A stretch of 64,000 bases of DNA. Origin: a virus. The translations under genes and the position numbers were made by a program. Positions 44,001 to 53,169 of the stretch are shown here, in pieces (position 1 is the first letter of the stretch; every line of letters begins with the position of its first letter). The DNA is taken from positions 1-64,000 of the IMG/VR virus record IMGVR_UViG_3300035661_000012; one strand, given 5' to 3'. The notes below the pieces were generated by a model, which saw nothing but the letters and a program-made list of their open reading frames with translations, did not search any database and was not told the DNA's origin.

Positions 44001-46712
44001 GATTATTATTTTTATCAGCCAACTAAGAATGCTCTTATTGACCCTAAAGAAAAGCGTATTACAGAAAATGCTTTAGCCGCAACGATGAAAAAACATGATG
44101 CTTATATTAATTATTTTCGATCGCCATCTGAAAATGAAGCTATCCCTGTTGTTAAAGATATGGAAACTTTATTATCAACGACAGATGATATATCTTTGGC
44201 CATTAATAAAAAGTCTCCTGTTACTTTTCAAGATATAGGCCTATCTGGTATGGGCTTACAAGCTAGTAACTTACATTCTAGTAAGATCATTCTTGATTAC
44301 AATGTCAATGAAACAGATAAAGACAACCCAATTAAACTTGAAGTTAATGTTAGCGAACGCAACGAAGATAAAAGAGACCCTGATTATGAAAGGGTTGGAG
44401 AATTATATTTCTTCGATCATATAGAGTATACCAAGCATTTTTTATTCGATATAGATAATACAGTTATTTCCGAAACGTCAGATTTTATATATGCTTTCCC
44501 CGTCTATAAAATATATTTTATTGAGGAGGACGATCAGGAATTTATGTATCCTTTTAGAATGCAAGATTTTAATGACCTTTTTGGTATAAATGCAGTACAA
44601 GAAATAAGATATGCTGAGATTAAAGATCAGCCAGCAGATTTACTTACTGTACGTTTCGTAGATATGACTGGTAAATTTACCTCTATTCGCTATAAACACT
44701 ATGGGCATATAGAGGGTTCTAAGAAAAGCAGTACCATTGATTTTAATGTAGAAAATAATATCAAAGGTCTCGTACTTAAAGAAGGAACTCGTGTGCAGTT
44801 TAGAGTTGGATATTCTAATAATATTAATAAATTGCCAATTCGTTTTAATGGATATATAGTTTCTATTGGTGGCGAAGAAAATGAATTTGAAATGATGTGC
44901 CAGTCCTATGGTGCAGAATTAGTTCATGCTATTAAAGCTCCAAGCGAAGTAACACAAATAGCTACATTTAATGCGGATACACATGATATTCTGCAATGGT
45001 GTATATCTCAGCCTGAGGTTAAGCATTTTGGTAGATGGAAAATGAATAATACGAGTAATTTGACATTTTCGGATTCCACAAAAGGTACCAATTGGTTTAG
45101 ATATAAAAGAATGGATCCAATGGGTCATGAATCAACATCATGGACATGGACAAAAGATGAAGGAGAATTAAATTTTCTCTGTCCAGTCGAGAGTGATTTG
45201 CAAGGATTTAAAAACCTGCTTATTAATTTAAAGGCTGGCGGCCCACTTGCTGTATGGAAGGCTGTTTTTACATCTGTAAGTATGATTCCTGGAGCTGGTT
45301 CCTTGGCGAAAAAGTTTCTTGATTTCATAGGCGTTGGATACAGCTTTGGAAGTTTAACAGATCTCTTATGGAGTAGATATTGGATAAAAAATACAACCGT
45401 ATGGCAAATAGTTGATGAATTAACTTATCGTTATCCTGAATATATAGCCAAAGTTTTTCCTTATGATGACCGTGTAACATTATATTATGGCCCACGCCAT
45501 GGTCTTTATTTTGCTACTCAATGGAATATTGGACAACTTGAAGATATTCAAGAAGCAAAGAATAAGCTAAATCAACTGCAAAATGATATCGACTGGAATA
45601 AAAAACAACTTGAGTCATACAAAGATACAGATATACAAAAAGCTTATACGTATGAAAATTGGCTGGAAAAAGAATATCAGACAACTTACAAAACAAATGC
45701 CGTTATAGATGATTTAAGAAATAAGCTTAAAAAACCCACAACACACTATCATTTATTTGATTCTAATTCTAATTTGATTAGTAACCAAATAAAAGCAGAT
45801 ATTAAAGATGTATATACTGAAATTATGCTTGGTTATGGCACTGCAGATAATGATAATGCTAAAAAAATGGCCAATGGCGAGATAGTAGAACCCTCCACAA
45901 TAAATATGAGATTAAATAGCTATCTGCAACTAGAAGATATTAAAACAAAATATGTACAATTTCCGAATGCTTCAAATATAGAAAATGCTTATATATATGG
46001 AACTAAAGTTCTTTTTCAGGAAGCCGAGAAACTCTATAAGGGTACAATTTCTGTTCTTGGCAATCCAGATGTTACTACTTTTGATAATGCATATGTAATT
46101 GATGATGCAACACAAACATATGGTCCTATTCGCGTAAGATCTCATGTCCTAAGCATTGCACCTGGTGAGGGTATGATATCAACCATTGAACCGGATATGC
46201 GTGTAAATTATAATCAGCTTAGTTTAATGTCAGTTCAAGATTATTCAGATTATGTTTGTAGCGCTAAAAGTGGCTTGCAAAGAATGAAATCTGGAGATTT
46301 TAATTGGATGAACTTGGGAATGGACGAATATGATCATGTAGCTATGAATGACTTTTTAAATGGCCGAACGTTACTTCCATCAGTTGGAGCTATTACTACA
46401 GGGATTGGTGCTGCCGTAGCTCTTGCAACTGGGGCGATTAGTGCAACCACTGGTTTTGTTGTACTTCCTGCTTTCTATTTGTTACTCGCCCAGATTTCTT
46501 ATAAAGCTGTTTTAGCCGATAGCCACAGAGACCCGATTTATGTATCTCCATTAGTTCGCAGGGGAGCGCCATATTTATATGGACTTTCTACTTATAAAGT
46601 TGGCGGTTATGTGCAATGGACAAAAGATACGTGGGCTCAGGATATGAAGGATATTGGTGCGGCTGTCGAAATTCTAAGGGATTCAATTAGTACATTATTT
46701 GGCGAAAATTAA
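41091..46712 (+). CDS. Baseplate hub protein with embedded M23 peptidase domain
   Basis: 1873 residues, multidomain. An N-terminal LysM- or hub-like beta domain (about 60-230) with FMINDIYLTIPPEAISVEI is partly repeated after the peptidase (about 590-750, RIPRMVSIRRTTGFTLTD). The M23 (LytM-type) metallopeptidase at about 360-500 has H378-x3-D382 (HKGVD), H440 (KYLHLS) and H476-L-D478 (AHLDFR); the usual second His of HxH is Asp. A C-terminal gpD/gp27-like hub domain (about 1180-1400) contains VRFVDMTGKFTSIR and FNGYIVSIGG. It presumably forms the tail tip and cuts peptidoglycan during entry. An 80-nt gap with a promoter motif follows. Confidence 0.85.
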   Translation: MADNQEHIYKTLEQQEKDYFNEIHAYLFGINRSVDLNKWPNFLNTESYIYKYRDYNQRLMQKIKDQPGEFMINDIYLTIPPEAISVEIRNNTIDIPILRTSSSVKLNTGHGAIQVSISAVFTDNELLGVTLEEELKYKLVPLLTQMNVIPFVHVRNKFLREKIITNYASIINNGTKEVIKEDNTSGEILLTYVSHSIATDPELPRTIRVEFSFLVFNYRPYILDVAYPYYYQFTDKKSLDTLYRLNDKLLTLATVKTPDLSLPFYEFYAREFKKLQENGVLFYEHDEFLTTKAELGGYDDDIMQIGFYQYIEVPNHLLDPSMLDKVKSMEKSTTYATVEDEYGAFISRAGLKPWQRVMAADSEITSHFKAAHNRTSPHKGVDLKPKGSTSSTPKILAAHGGKVTMGYQPPINDKNGPQHGGGHYIFITDSGAGITTKYLHLSQQLVKNGDIVKPGQVIGIMGNSGSNPARGTMGAHLDFRIIVPEGVAKNFGDYIKSGNDYYVNPETFDIERYINNHDNKATPVNIPNRQELKDVANQKKVNIIKDPNKVLSNKVAPQSKTELKAYEQAILDYINTLIKKNIHIEYVPRVGVDNISYIRIPRMVSIRRTTGFTLTDIQYLGYHQPAIVPIAGHRLATHQYMGGRVKRMALTFIVSENYGDFELQKLLSVINISNYNAIRFKEIAAYDGIEINQPFINTICGGKNFVIDNINITTHPDIPEGSIVTISLTDFTGAKEVAQRVFDMEQLAPNMDVTDYYKTLAKEIFSKVKPTIEVNPKKAKSEFVEGVLAGIVYSQTNDVGAISNLSKPYNNFESIYLVPQNLQQFNDNPQLKQQITELFETINEDLSKSWLQKVFNLFANNDAENRNPLSDDYEIFEYLTIGKSVKNAADRTLIKSLFFPNNKTGDNSLTNSINKWLDKHSHYASNSKDRKRQNYFPKTAEKYSDDVKNYSAKILWPAYIDFNLPPTINPDYYFYQPTKNALIDPKEKRITENALAATMKKHDAYINYFRSPSENEAIPVVKDMETLLSTTDDISLAINKKSPVTFQDIGLSGMGLQASNLHSSKIILDYNVNETDKDNPIKLEVNVSERNEDKRDPDYERVGELYFFDHIEYTKHFLFDIDNTVISETSDFIYAFPVYKIYFIEEDDQEFMYPFRMQDFNDLFGINAVQEIRYAEIKDQPADLLTVRFVDMTGKFTSIRYKHYGHIEGSKKSSTIDFNVENNIKGLVLKEGTRVQFRVGYSNNINKLPIRFNGYIVSIGGEENEFEMMCQSYGAELVHAIKAPSEVTQIATFNADTHDILQWCISQPEVKHFGRWKMNNTSNLTFSDSTKGTNWFRYKRMDPMGHESTSWTWTKDEGELNFLCPVESDLQGFKNLLINLKAGGPLAVWKAVFTSVSMIPGAGSLAKKFLDFIGVGYSFGSLTDLLWSRYWIKNTTVWQIVDELTYRYPEYIAKVFPYDDRVTLYYGPRHGLYFATQWNIGQLEDIQEAKNKLNQLQNDIDWNKKQLESYKDTDIQKAYTYENWLEKEYQTTYKTNAVIDDLRNKLKKPTTHYHLFDSNSNLISNQIKADIKDVYTEIMLGYGTADNDNAKKMANGEIVEPSTINMRLNSYLQLEDIKTKYVQFPNASNIENAYIYGTKVLFQEAEKLYKGTISVLGNPDVTTFDNAYVIDDATQTYGPIRVRSHVLSIAPGEGMISTIEPDMRVNYNQLSLMSVQDYSDYVCSAKSGLQRMKSGDFNWMNLGMDEYDHVAMNDFLNGRTLLPSVGAITTGIGAAVALATGAISATTGFVVLPAFYLLLAQISYKAVLADSHRDPIYVSPLVRRGAPYLYGLSTYKVGGYVQWTKDTWAQDMKDIGAAVEILRDSISTLFGEN

Positions 46713-46717
46713 TATCT

Positions 46718-46746
46718 AATCGATTTTATTAATTATGACCTTGATT
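46718..46746 (+). promoter_or_regulatory. Bipartite promoter-like motif, site 3
   Basis: AATCGATTTT starts at 46718 and TTGATT starts at 46741, exactly 23 nt apart, in the 80-nt gap after the hub gene and upstream of the baseplate wedge operon (first ATG 46793). The intervening bases differ from sites 3097 and 52523. Confidence 0.65.
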
Positions 46747-46792
46747 TGCAAAACATGTTTCTTTTAATTGATATGAGAAAAATTGGATAATT

Positions 46793-47011
46793 ATGATCAA
46801 AGAAAAAGGTATATGGATTCCTGTGGCAATAGAAGCCGAAAGAATGGCTGCCGATGGCATACCAAAAATTGACCAAATATTTAAGGTTTCATATTCTGTT
46901 AATCCATTACAAGACCCTGTTGCAGTTCCTGTCGATACTGCGATTGGAGGAAAAAAGGTATTTAAAGCCGAAAAACGTCATGGAATTCGTAATTTTATGA
47001 GCGCTGTATGA
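46793..47011 (+). CDS. Hypothetical small baseplate-region protein
   Basis: 72 residues, not recognised; begins MIKEKGIWIPVAIEAERMAA, Lys/Ala-rich. It is the first gene after the promoter-like motif at 46718 and is coupled by ATGA overlap to the next gene. A minor baseplate component or assembly factor is possible. Confidence 0.65.
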   Translation: MIKEKGIWIPVAIEAERMAADGIPKIDQIFKVSYSVNPLQDPVAVPVDTAIGGKKVFKAEKRHGIRNFMSAV

Positions 47012-47511
47012 AGAAAAGTTTGCCATTAGAAAATAAAGAAATCTATATACGCATTACAGATGTAAAGGTCGATGGCACAGATGGACGTGTTTATGTAAAA
47101 GGAAAATTACCAAATGACGCTTATTATGGAGGCGTCTTTGATAATATTGAGGATAAGAAACAAAATACAATTCCACCGCAAAAACTAGCATATAAAGTTA
47201 TTAAATATTCTGCTGAGTCAGAAGCTGGTGTGCAAGTAAAATTTAACGAAGTTATTATGATGGGAGGGCCAGAATATGCTTTTGTCACTAATAAAAACTT
47301 TGGAAATTTTGTTGTTGGTCCTGTAACATTTTCTGCGCTTCCAAATAAAATAAGAATCGGCGGAATATTTACTCTTAATCCTCTTTTAATGTCTATGGTG
47401 CCTTCTACCATTGTAACACCAATGCCAACATTACTTCTAGATATACCAGGTGTTGGTTATCTAAAAGGGCTTAAAAACATACTTACAGATTTAAGTGGAG
47501 CTTTAATATAA
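47008..47511 (+). CDS. Hypothetical baseplate protein
   Basis: 167 residues, beta-rich, no firm family. The C-terminal region has a hydrophobic stretch (NPLLMSMVPSTIVTPMPTLL). The gene is coupled to both neighbours by ATGA and TAATG overlaps and lies immediately before the gp25-like wedge gene, so a baseplate hub/wedge adaptor is the best guess. Confidence 0.65.
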   Translation: MKKSLPLENKEIYIRITDVKVDGTDGRVYVKGKLPNDAYYGGVFDNIEDKKQNTIPPQKLAYKVIKYSAESEAGVQVKFNEVIMMGGPEYAFVTNKNFGNFVVGPVTFSALPNKIRIGGIFTLNPLLMSMVPSTIVTPMPTLLLDIPGVGYLKGLKNILTDLSGALI

Positions 47512-47987
47512 TGCGTAAACAAATTGATCTCGCAGAATCATATGAAGGAGATTTAATTATAGAAGCTGGCGATTTAAAAGATACTTCTGCTGATCCAGCA
47601 AGAACATATTATCAGATAATTCGCACGCTACTTATGAGTCTCCCTGGAGAAAATAAGATATATCCAAGCCTTGGTATTGATTTAAGCCCATATGTTGGTT
47701 CTGCAAATAATCGACATGTTGGAATGGATATAGCAAAGGTTATAAAAGATAAAATATCAGAAGTAACAAATTTATTTTCTGGCGAAATAGATATTACCCC
47801 TTATCCAATAGGAATAAATTCAATAGCTTTTCGTATTCGCTTACTTACTGTTGATTCCAACGAAAAAGGTATTACTGTTGTTTATGACAGCAAAGATAAT
47901 TTAGTTAATTCATTATATTGGGCAAGCAGGGACGTTAAACCAACGACTATTATAACAACTGCCTCCCCAGTTACAATAGGAGCTTAA
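47511..47987 (+). CDS. Baseplate wedge protein, gp25/GPW-like
   Basis: 158 residues. It has the gp25-type pattern of an N-terminal GDLK segment, then TYYQIIRTLLMSLPGENKIY followed by PSLGIDLSPYVG, and an alpha/beta core. gp25-like proteins start the sheath-like ring at the baseplate wedge. Position directly before the baseplate J gene is the conserved order in contractile tails. Confidence 0.8.
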   Translation: MRKQIDLAESYEGDLIIEAGDLKDTSADPARTYYQIIRTLLMSLPGENKIYPSLGIDLSPYVGSANNRHVGMDIAKVIKDKISEVTNLFSGEIDITPYPIGINSIAFRIRLLTVDSNEKGITVVYDSKDNLVNSLYWASRDVKPTTIITTASPVTIGA

Positions 47988-47988
47988 A

Positions 47989-49203
47989 ATGGCATTTTTT
48001 TCTAAAGATCCAAATACAATATTGCAGCAGTCTCTCGATTTTATGCGCGCAAATACTGCTCTTACATCAGTTGGCCCTGGTTCTAAATATCGTGCTTTAT
48101 TAGAGATTATGAAGCAAGAGCTTGGTGAAGCTTATAGTACATTCGATATCAATCAGGCAATTGGATTTATTTATGGAGCTTCCGATAAATATCTTGATTA
48201 TATTGGTGATATGTTTGGTATGCAAAGGTTTTCGGCTACAAGAGTTGAAATATCTGCTGCTTCTAAAATAATCAAATTTTATGTTCCGAGCGGTTATACA
48301 TTTGGTGGAATAAATTCCGGAAATGATATCACCATACCCGCTGGAACCACAATATATGGCTATAAAAATGATACGACAATTGAATATTATGTATCTGAAG
48401 ATACAGTTCTACCAAAAGATAAAAATGAAATATACGTTGCTGCTAAAAGTGCTGGTAGTGGTGCTTCTTTTAATATTCCTTCTGGGATATTAATATATCA
48501 TAAATTCACCGATTATACAGAAACAGCAAAAGGGTTGCTTCTTGTTACAAACATATCATCAATAGAAAGCGGTCTCGATGCTGAATCTGATGATAATTTT
48601 AGATATAGAATTATTAATCATTATTTATCATCTCAAAATGCAAATGAAGTTGCCTTACGTATGGCGGCTTTAGAAGTTCCTGGCGTTGCTGATGTTCGTT
48701 ATTTTAATAATAGCCAAGGCTTGGGTACCGCAACTATCGTTATTAAATCAATAGTTTTACCAATGCCTAGTGATTTGCCAGATAAAGTATTAGCTAATGT
48801 CGAAAAAAAAGCATCTGCAGGTATAAAGGTAATAATTGAAAAACCTGTGGAAATATATTTTTCCTTTGATATTAAAATTACATATACACGACCACTTTCT
48901 ATTGACGAAAGAGTTTCTTTACAATCTGGATTAAATGCTTATATTGGAGATTATATTAACAATTTAGACGTTGGTGAATCTTTTAGCATTAATACATTGG
49001 CAAACGATATTATTTCATATTCTCCGTTAATAAAAACAATTGGTTCACCGGGAAGATTTTTTGATCGCATTTATTTATACAAAGAATTACTACCGGATAA
49101 ACCAAAAATAAAACGCGATATTACAAATGGATATGTAACTGGGTTAAATGAAAAGCCTGTTTTAGCAAATGTCGGCGATATAATAGCCGTTAATTATTTA
49201 TAA
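47989..49203 (+). CDS. Baseplate J-like protein (gp6/gp47 type)
   Basis: 404 residues. It shows the typical order for Baseplate_J: an N-terminal helical part with GASDKYLDYIGDMFGMQR, TIPAGTTIYG, AKSAGSGASFNIPSG, then GLDAESDDNFRYRIINHYLS and ALEVPGVADVRYF. It forms the wedge backbone that joins the hub to the fibres. AAGGAT-type spacing to the next gene is 11 nt. Assignment is confident by pattern and by the gp25-J order. Confidence 0.9.
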   Translation: MAFFSKDPNTILQQSLDFMRANTALTSVGPGSKYRALLEIMKQELGEAYSTFDINQAIGFIYGASDKYLDYIGDMFGMQRFSATRVEISAASKIIKFYVPSGYTFGGINSGNDITIPAGTTIYGYKNDTTIEYYVSEDTVLPKDKNEIYVAAKSAGSGASFNIPSGILIYHKFTDYTETAKGLLLVTNISSIESGLDAESDDNFRYRIINHYLSSQNANEVALRMAALEVPGVADVRYFNNSQGLGTATIVIKSIVLPMPSDLPDKVLANVEKKASAGIKVIIEKPVEIYFSFDIKITYTRPLSIDERVSLQSGLNAYIGDYINNLDVGESFSINTLANDIISYSPLIKTIGSPGRFFDRIYLYKELLPDKPKIKRDITNGYVTGLNEKPVLANVGDIIAVNYL

Positions 49204-49214
49204 GGATTACAATT

Positions 49215-51668
49215 ATGCCTATTGGACATGCTCCATATGGAACTTTCCCGCTTGGTGGTGCCGTTCCTGTTGAAACAAGGAATCTTATTTTAATAAATCC
49301 AGCCGCTCAATATTTACATTATTATACACCATTAACACAAAAAGCGGCAAATTATCTCCCCCAATATCAATACGGACGTCAATACAAATATTCTGTATAT
49401 CAGCAGATCTTAAATGCGATTATGATACATTTTGACCAATTAAGATTAGCTCTTAATCGTCAAGAATATAATAGATTTCCACAGACATTTTTACGCGATA
49501 CCATCGATGTAATATATACTCAACCAAAATTAGCTGAATCCACTTTTGTTACTGGTTTAAAAAATGATAACTGGAGTGTATTAAAAAAAATCGATTTAGA
49601 CAATCCAGAACAGTGGTGGTATGAAGATGTGCCAACAGAATTATTAGAATATGAACGTAAATTTGATTCCGTTGCTTTATTAAATAATGTTCCTTTATCT
49701 ACAGAGATATTAATTAATCAGCGATTAATTAATCCAAGTGGCTTATATATTATATTAAGATCTGAGAATGGCAATTTTATTAATAATATCAAAGGCGAAG
49801 ATATATTAGGAACCGATATCATTATTTATGGCGAAGATGAGTATGGCATAAATCGCAATGAAAAATTTACCTTTTACTATCCATCTTATCAGCGTAGTAA
49901 AACAAATTGGAAGAAAATATTTAGAGTTGAATGCAGCTATTTTGATTCGTCGAATGCTTTTAGTTTATTTATTGGCAATTATATTCCGTCAGATTATACA
50001 ATAAGAGAAGACTTTTTATATACACTACATACACCAGATAGAGAGATTAAGAGTGTTTTTTGGGATATCAGTGAAGACAGAAAAAAGCTTCAGCTTAAAA
50101 CTCTTGTTGCCGACAATATTTTAACCTATCATGCAGGAATCAAAGATTTTAATATAGTCAAGGAATTTGTCATTGTAGATATTGATGGTGCTCCAGTAGA
50201 AGATCTGCAGTCAATTTTGCCAAGCGATTTTGATGATAAATTATATGTTATCAATAAAGACAAAATATTTATTTTGTCTAAGCTCGATGAATATCCTAAT
50301 GTTGTTGCTAAAGCAACTGAAATAAGAACGCCGGATCCAGCATTAAATTTAGATGTACGTGTTGAAACTGGTTATGTTATTATTCGCGGAATAAAAAGCG
50401 TTGCGAATACTGGAAAAGATATTACTGGTGCTATTTTATATGTTGAAAATTCCCAAGGTCGATTTTATTATGATAATGGCTCATGGTCAACAAATAACCC
50501 TGGGTTTACAGACATACCTCTTGAACAAGAGATTTCATTTGGTAATGGCACTCCATTTGGCGAACACTTTTATATAGCGCTACTTACAAATACAAATGCT
50601 GGTATTGATACTGATACTTTTATTGTTGAAGGCCAAGTTAAAAAACCTTTATTCATTACAAACACTTCGTCTTTTATTCCTGGCTCTCATATGATATATA
50701 AATATGATGACAGTTTTGCTTTTGCTAATGACGAAGGGCATGTTGATTTATCGTTTGTTTTTGATAGTTATATTGTGGATAGCAAACGCAATTTAATGAT
50801 ATTTAGAGAAAAATATTTTCATATACAATATATTAACACTGATGGAACTGTTGCTGCTTCTGGTGGAGAGCCAGTTCCGCAAAATGTTTTTAATGAGCTT
50901 GACCAATATGGTGCTTTGCTTGGATTAGAAAGACGTCCAGGTGAAAAAAGTTATCAATTTCTCAAACGCATTAAAGATGTATTTTATTATCCGTCCTCTT
51001 CGACATACAAAGGGCTGGTATATTCTTTGTCAAGAGATTTGATATTACCTGTATCTGAAGTTATTGATTTAACTTTATCTGACGATATAATTATTAATAT
51101 AAAATATCCATATATTACAGTTAAATCTGGAGCATTACAATCTCAGTTTAATTTATTTAATAATTCGGGAAATAATGGAACCATATCTGATGTTATTGAA
51201 TGGTTAAATACAATAACTGGCGTACATGCAGAGTCGGTTAATGATACATATGTTAATTCCCTACCTGCCAGAGCTCTAATTGAATCGACTAATTTTGAGA
51301 GAATTTATAATTATATAGCTGGACAATCGACATCCATTTCTCCCAATATTGGAGATGCTAAGATTGTTGAATCATCGATATCTATTGATGGTTTCGAGAA
51401 AGTACAATATGCTGATTTAGCATCATTAAAAACTCCTGCGTATAGTTTTATACCACCAAATAATATTTTATTAAATAGACCATTAATTAATGATGGTATT
51501 CATTTTGACATTATCAAAAATAAGTTTTCTTTATATGCTTCTCCGGTAATAATATATATGCCGCATAATCTTGATAATGATTTTATTGACAATAATAAAT
51601 TATCGGCATTAGCTAAAGATTTACTTACAGAAACTGAAAATATTTATCCTTATAGATGGAGATATTGA
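49215..51668 (+). CDS. Large baseplate/tail protein
   Basis: 817 residues, not assigned to a family. An N-terminal region rich in Pro, Gly and Tyr (MPIGHAPYGTFPLGGAVPVE) precedes long beta-rich parts, and a helical stretch LLGLERRPGEKSYQFLKRIK lies near residue 573. Its place after baseplate J suggests the wedge periphery or a fibre-attachment protein. The TGA stop overlaps the next ATG by one base. Confidence 0.72.
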   Translation: MPIGHAPYGTFPLGGAVPVETRNLILINPAAQYLHYYTPLTQKAANYLPQYQYGRQYKYSVYQQILNAIMIHFDQLRLALNRQEYNRFPQTFLRDTIDVIYTQPKLAESTFVTGLKNDNWSVLKKIDLDNPEQWWYEDVPTELLEYERKFDSVALLNNVPLSTEILINQRLINPSGLYIILRSENGNFINNIKGEDILGTDIIIYGEDEYGINRNEKFTFYYPSYQRSKTNWKKIFRVECSYFDSSNAFSLFIGNYIPSDYTIREDFLYTLHTPDREIKSVFWDISEDRKKLQLKTLVADNILTYHAGIKDFNIVKEFVIVDIDGAPVEDLQSILPSDFDDKLYVINKDKIFILSKLDEYPNVVAKATEIRTPDPALNLDVRVETGYVIIRGIKSVANTGKDITGAILYVENSQGRFYYDNGSWSTNNPGFTDIPLEQEISFGNGTPFGEHFYIALLTNTNAGIDTDTFIVEGQVKKPLFITNTSSFIPGSHMIYKYDDSFAFANDEGHVDLSFVFDSYIVDSKRNLMIFREKYFHIQYINTDGTVAASGGEPVPQNVFNELDQYGALLGLERRPGEKSYQFLKRIKDVFYYPSSSTYKGLVYSLSRDLILPVSEVIDLTLSDDIIINIKYPYITVKSGALQSQFNLFNNSGNNGTISDVIEWLNTITGVHAESVNDTYVNSLPARALIESTNFERIYNYIAGQSTSISPNIGDAKIVESSISIDGFEKVQYADLASLKTPAYSFIPPNNILLNRPLINDGIHFDIIKNKFSLYASPVIIYMPHNLDNDFIDNNKLSALAKDLLTETENIYPYRWRY

Positions 51669-52522
51669 TGAATGCTTATCAAGATGAACGTTCTTCTGCA
51701 TTAAATACAATACCTTTAAATGCTCATTTTACATTTGGGCAACAATATTTTATTGAGCCATCTGATTATAGCAAGGTAGTATTGCCATCTGTATATTCAG
51801 AAGAAGATACACCAACTATATTTATTAGAAATGGCATTGTTGATTATGAAGCCCTAAAAATTCATAAAACTGGCATTATTGTCAATAATGATACTTTCGT
51901 TCCATCAATTATAATGTCTGGTGGTAGATATATTGTTCAGGGCGATACTCATTTATTGTTGCCGGATGAAGGTATAAGCTTAATAGTATCTTCAGATTCT
52001 TTCGAACTGCCATATAAGCCATCATTCAAGATTAAACCAATATTAACAGCATATAAAAGGACCAATATAAATAAAATTGTTAAGCATTGGGATTATCGTC
52101 CGCAATCTGATTTGTCAGATCCGACAAAAAACGAATGGAAATTTAATATTTCAAATGGAATATATATCGTTAATATTTCTAATAACCCTGTTGATTTAGA
52201 AACATATTATTCTGTTTTGCCTACAAGAACAGCGACAATTAATAACATTTCATATAAAATGTATTTTCTGCCCAATTTTCCATGTATTGATATTAAATTA
52301 GATCAAAATTACGATGAAATAATCGATGAATTAAGGGGTATTATATATATTCCAGAATCCCATAATACCAATGATTTGTTCATTGTTGGGCGTCCGACAG
52401 CTATGTTTGGCTATATTCCGTATTATGCTAAAGATCCTTATGTTACAATTCCATACAGAAATGATAAATATAGCGATAATTATTTTGTTGTTTTGACAGA
52501 AAACGCTAATAATCTTGATTAA
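51668..52522 (+). CDS. Hypothetical baseplate or fibre-network protein
   Basis: 284 residues from ATG 51668, chosen because GGAG lies about 6 nt upstream and the stop of the previous gene is TGATG at this point; the frame also opens at 51656. Beta-rich, with FGQQYFIEPSDYSKVVLP near the N-terminus. No recognised domain. It is the last gene of the baseplate group; a promoter-like motif follows immediately. Confidence 0.65.
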   Translation: MNAYQDERSSALNTIPLNAHFTFGQQYFIEPSDYSKVVLPSVYSEEDTPTIFIRNGIVDYEALKIHKTGIIVNNDTFVPSIIMSGGRYIVQGDTHLLLPDEGISLIVSSDSFELPYKPSFKIKPILTAYKRTNINKIVKHWDYRPQSDLSDPTKNEWKFNISNGIYIVNISNNPVDLETYYSVLPTRTATINNISYKMYFLPNFPCIDIKLDQNYDEIIDELRGIIYIPESHNTNDLFIVGRPTAMFGYIPYYAKDPYVTIPYRNDKYSDNYFVVLTENANNLD

Positions 52523-52551
52523 AATCGATTTTCATCTTTTTAGCATTGATT
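52523..52551 (+). promoter_or_regulatory. Bipartite promoter-like motif, site 4
   Basis: AATCGATTTT starts at 52523 (within AAAATCGATTTT) and TTGATT starts at 52546, again exactly 23 nt apart, in the 58-nt gap between the baseplate and receptor-binding operons; the next ATG is 52581. Confidence 0.65.
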
Positions 52552-52580
52552 AAACACATCCATTATACGTAATTAACGAC

Positions 52581-53162
52581 ATGTATTCAGAGAATTTTAT
52601 ATCGACAACATTAAAAGAATTTGCAGATAATTCTAGCATTATTCGTGATGCTATACCTGCATCTTATGATCCGTTTTTGCAAACAGAAAAAATGCAAAAA
52701 GCTAAAACGCATTGCTCTAATGTTCTAAACATGTTATTTTCTTTGCCTTCTGGTGTTTTGCCAAAAAGTAAACCTAGAAATAATGTAGAGCTCATTTCTC
52801 AGTCCAATGTTAATATATTTGACAATATGCGTACAGCTGCAATAGCCTGTCGAAAAAAAGTGGAAGCCGAAGATGTTGTTCTCGGCATTGTCTTAAATGA
52901 AAAATTTATAGATTTGCGACAAAATGCAGGCGTGTTTCAGTCGTATATTGAATCTAGACGCATAGCAAATCCAGAACAAGCGACATATGCGCCAATTTCT
53001 TATTGGCGTGGTACTCCTACCGCCTTGGGAACAACAATCGTAATCGAATTGCCAGAACGTGTTTTAAGCATGTTAGAAAAAGTGGACATACAAAATATGA
53101 TATCTAAATATGTTGCCGCTGGTATATATCCTGCACTAAGAATTTATAAAGAAAAAAATTAG
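52581..53162 (+). CDS. Hypothetical tail protein
   Basis: 193 residues, not recognised; begins MYSENFISTTLKEFADNSSI. Helical throughout, with a mid-section of mixed polarity and a C-terminal basic helix. It is the first gene of the fibre operon, ends in TAG and is followed by the first fibre gene after 7 nt. Fibre assembly or attachment is possible. Confidence 0.65.
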   Translation: MYSENFISTTLKEFADNSSIIRDAIPASYDPFLQTEKMQKAKTHCSNVLNMLFSLPSGVLPKSKPRNNVELISQSNVNIFDNMRTAAIACRKKVEAEDVVLGIVLNEKFIDLRQNAGVFQSYIESRRIANPEQATYAPISYWRGTPTALGTTIVIELPERVLSMLEKVDIQNMISKYVAAGIYPALRIYKEKN

Positions 53163-53169
53163 GTAATTA

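Noticed and set aside
49588-49598. Further promoter-like motif (AATCGATTTA)
   Set aside because: The first block is imperfect and no TTGATT lies 23 nt downstream.
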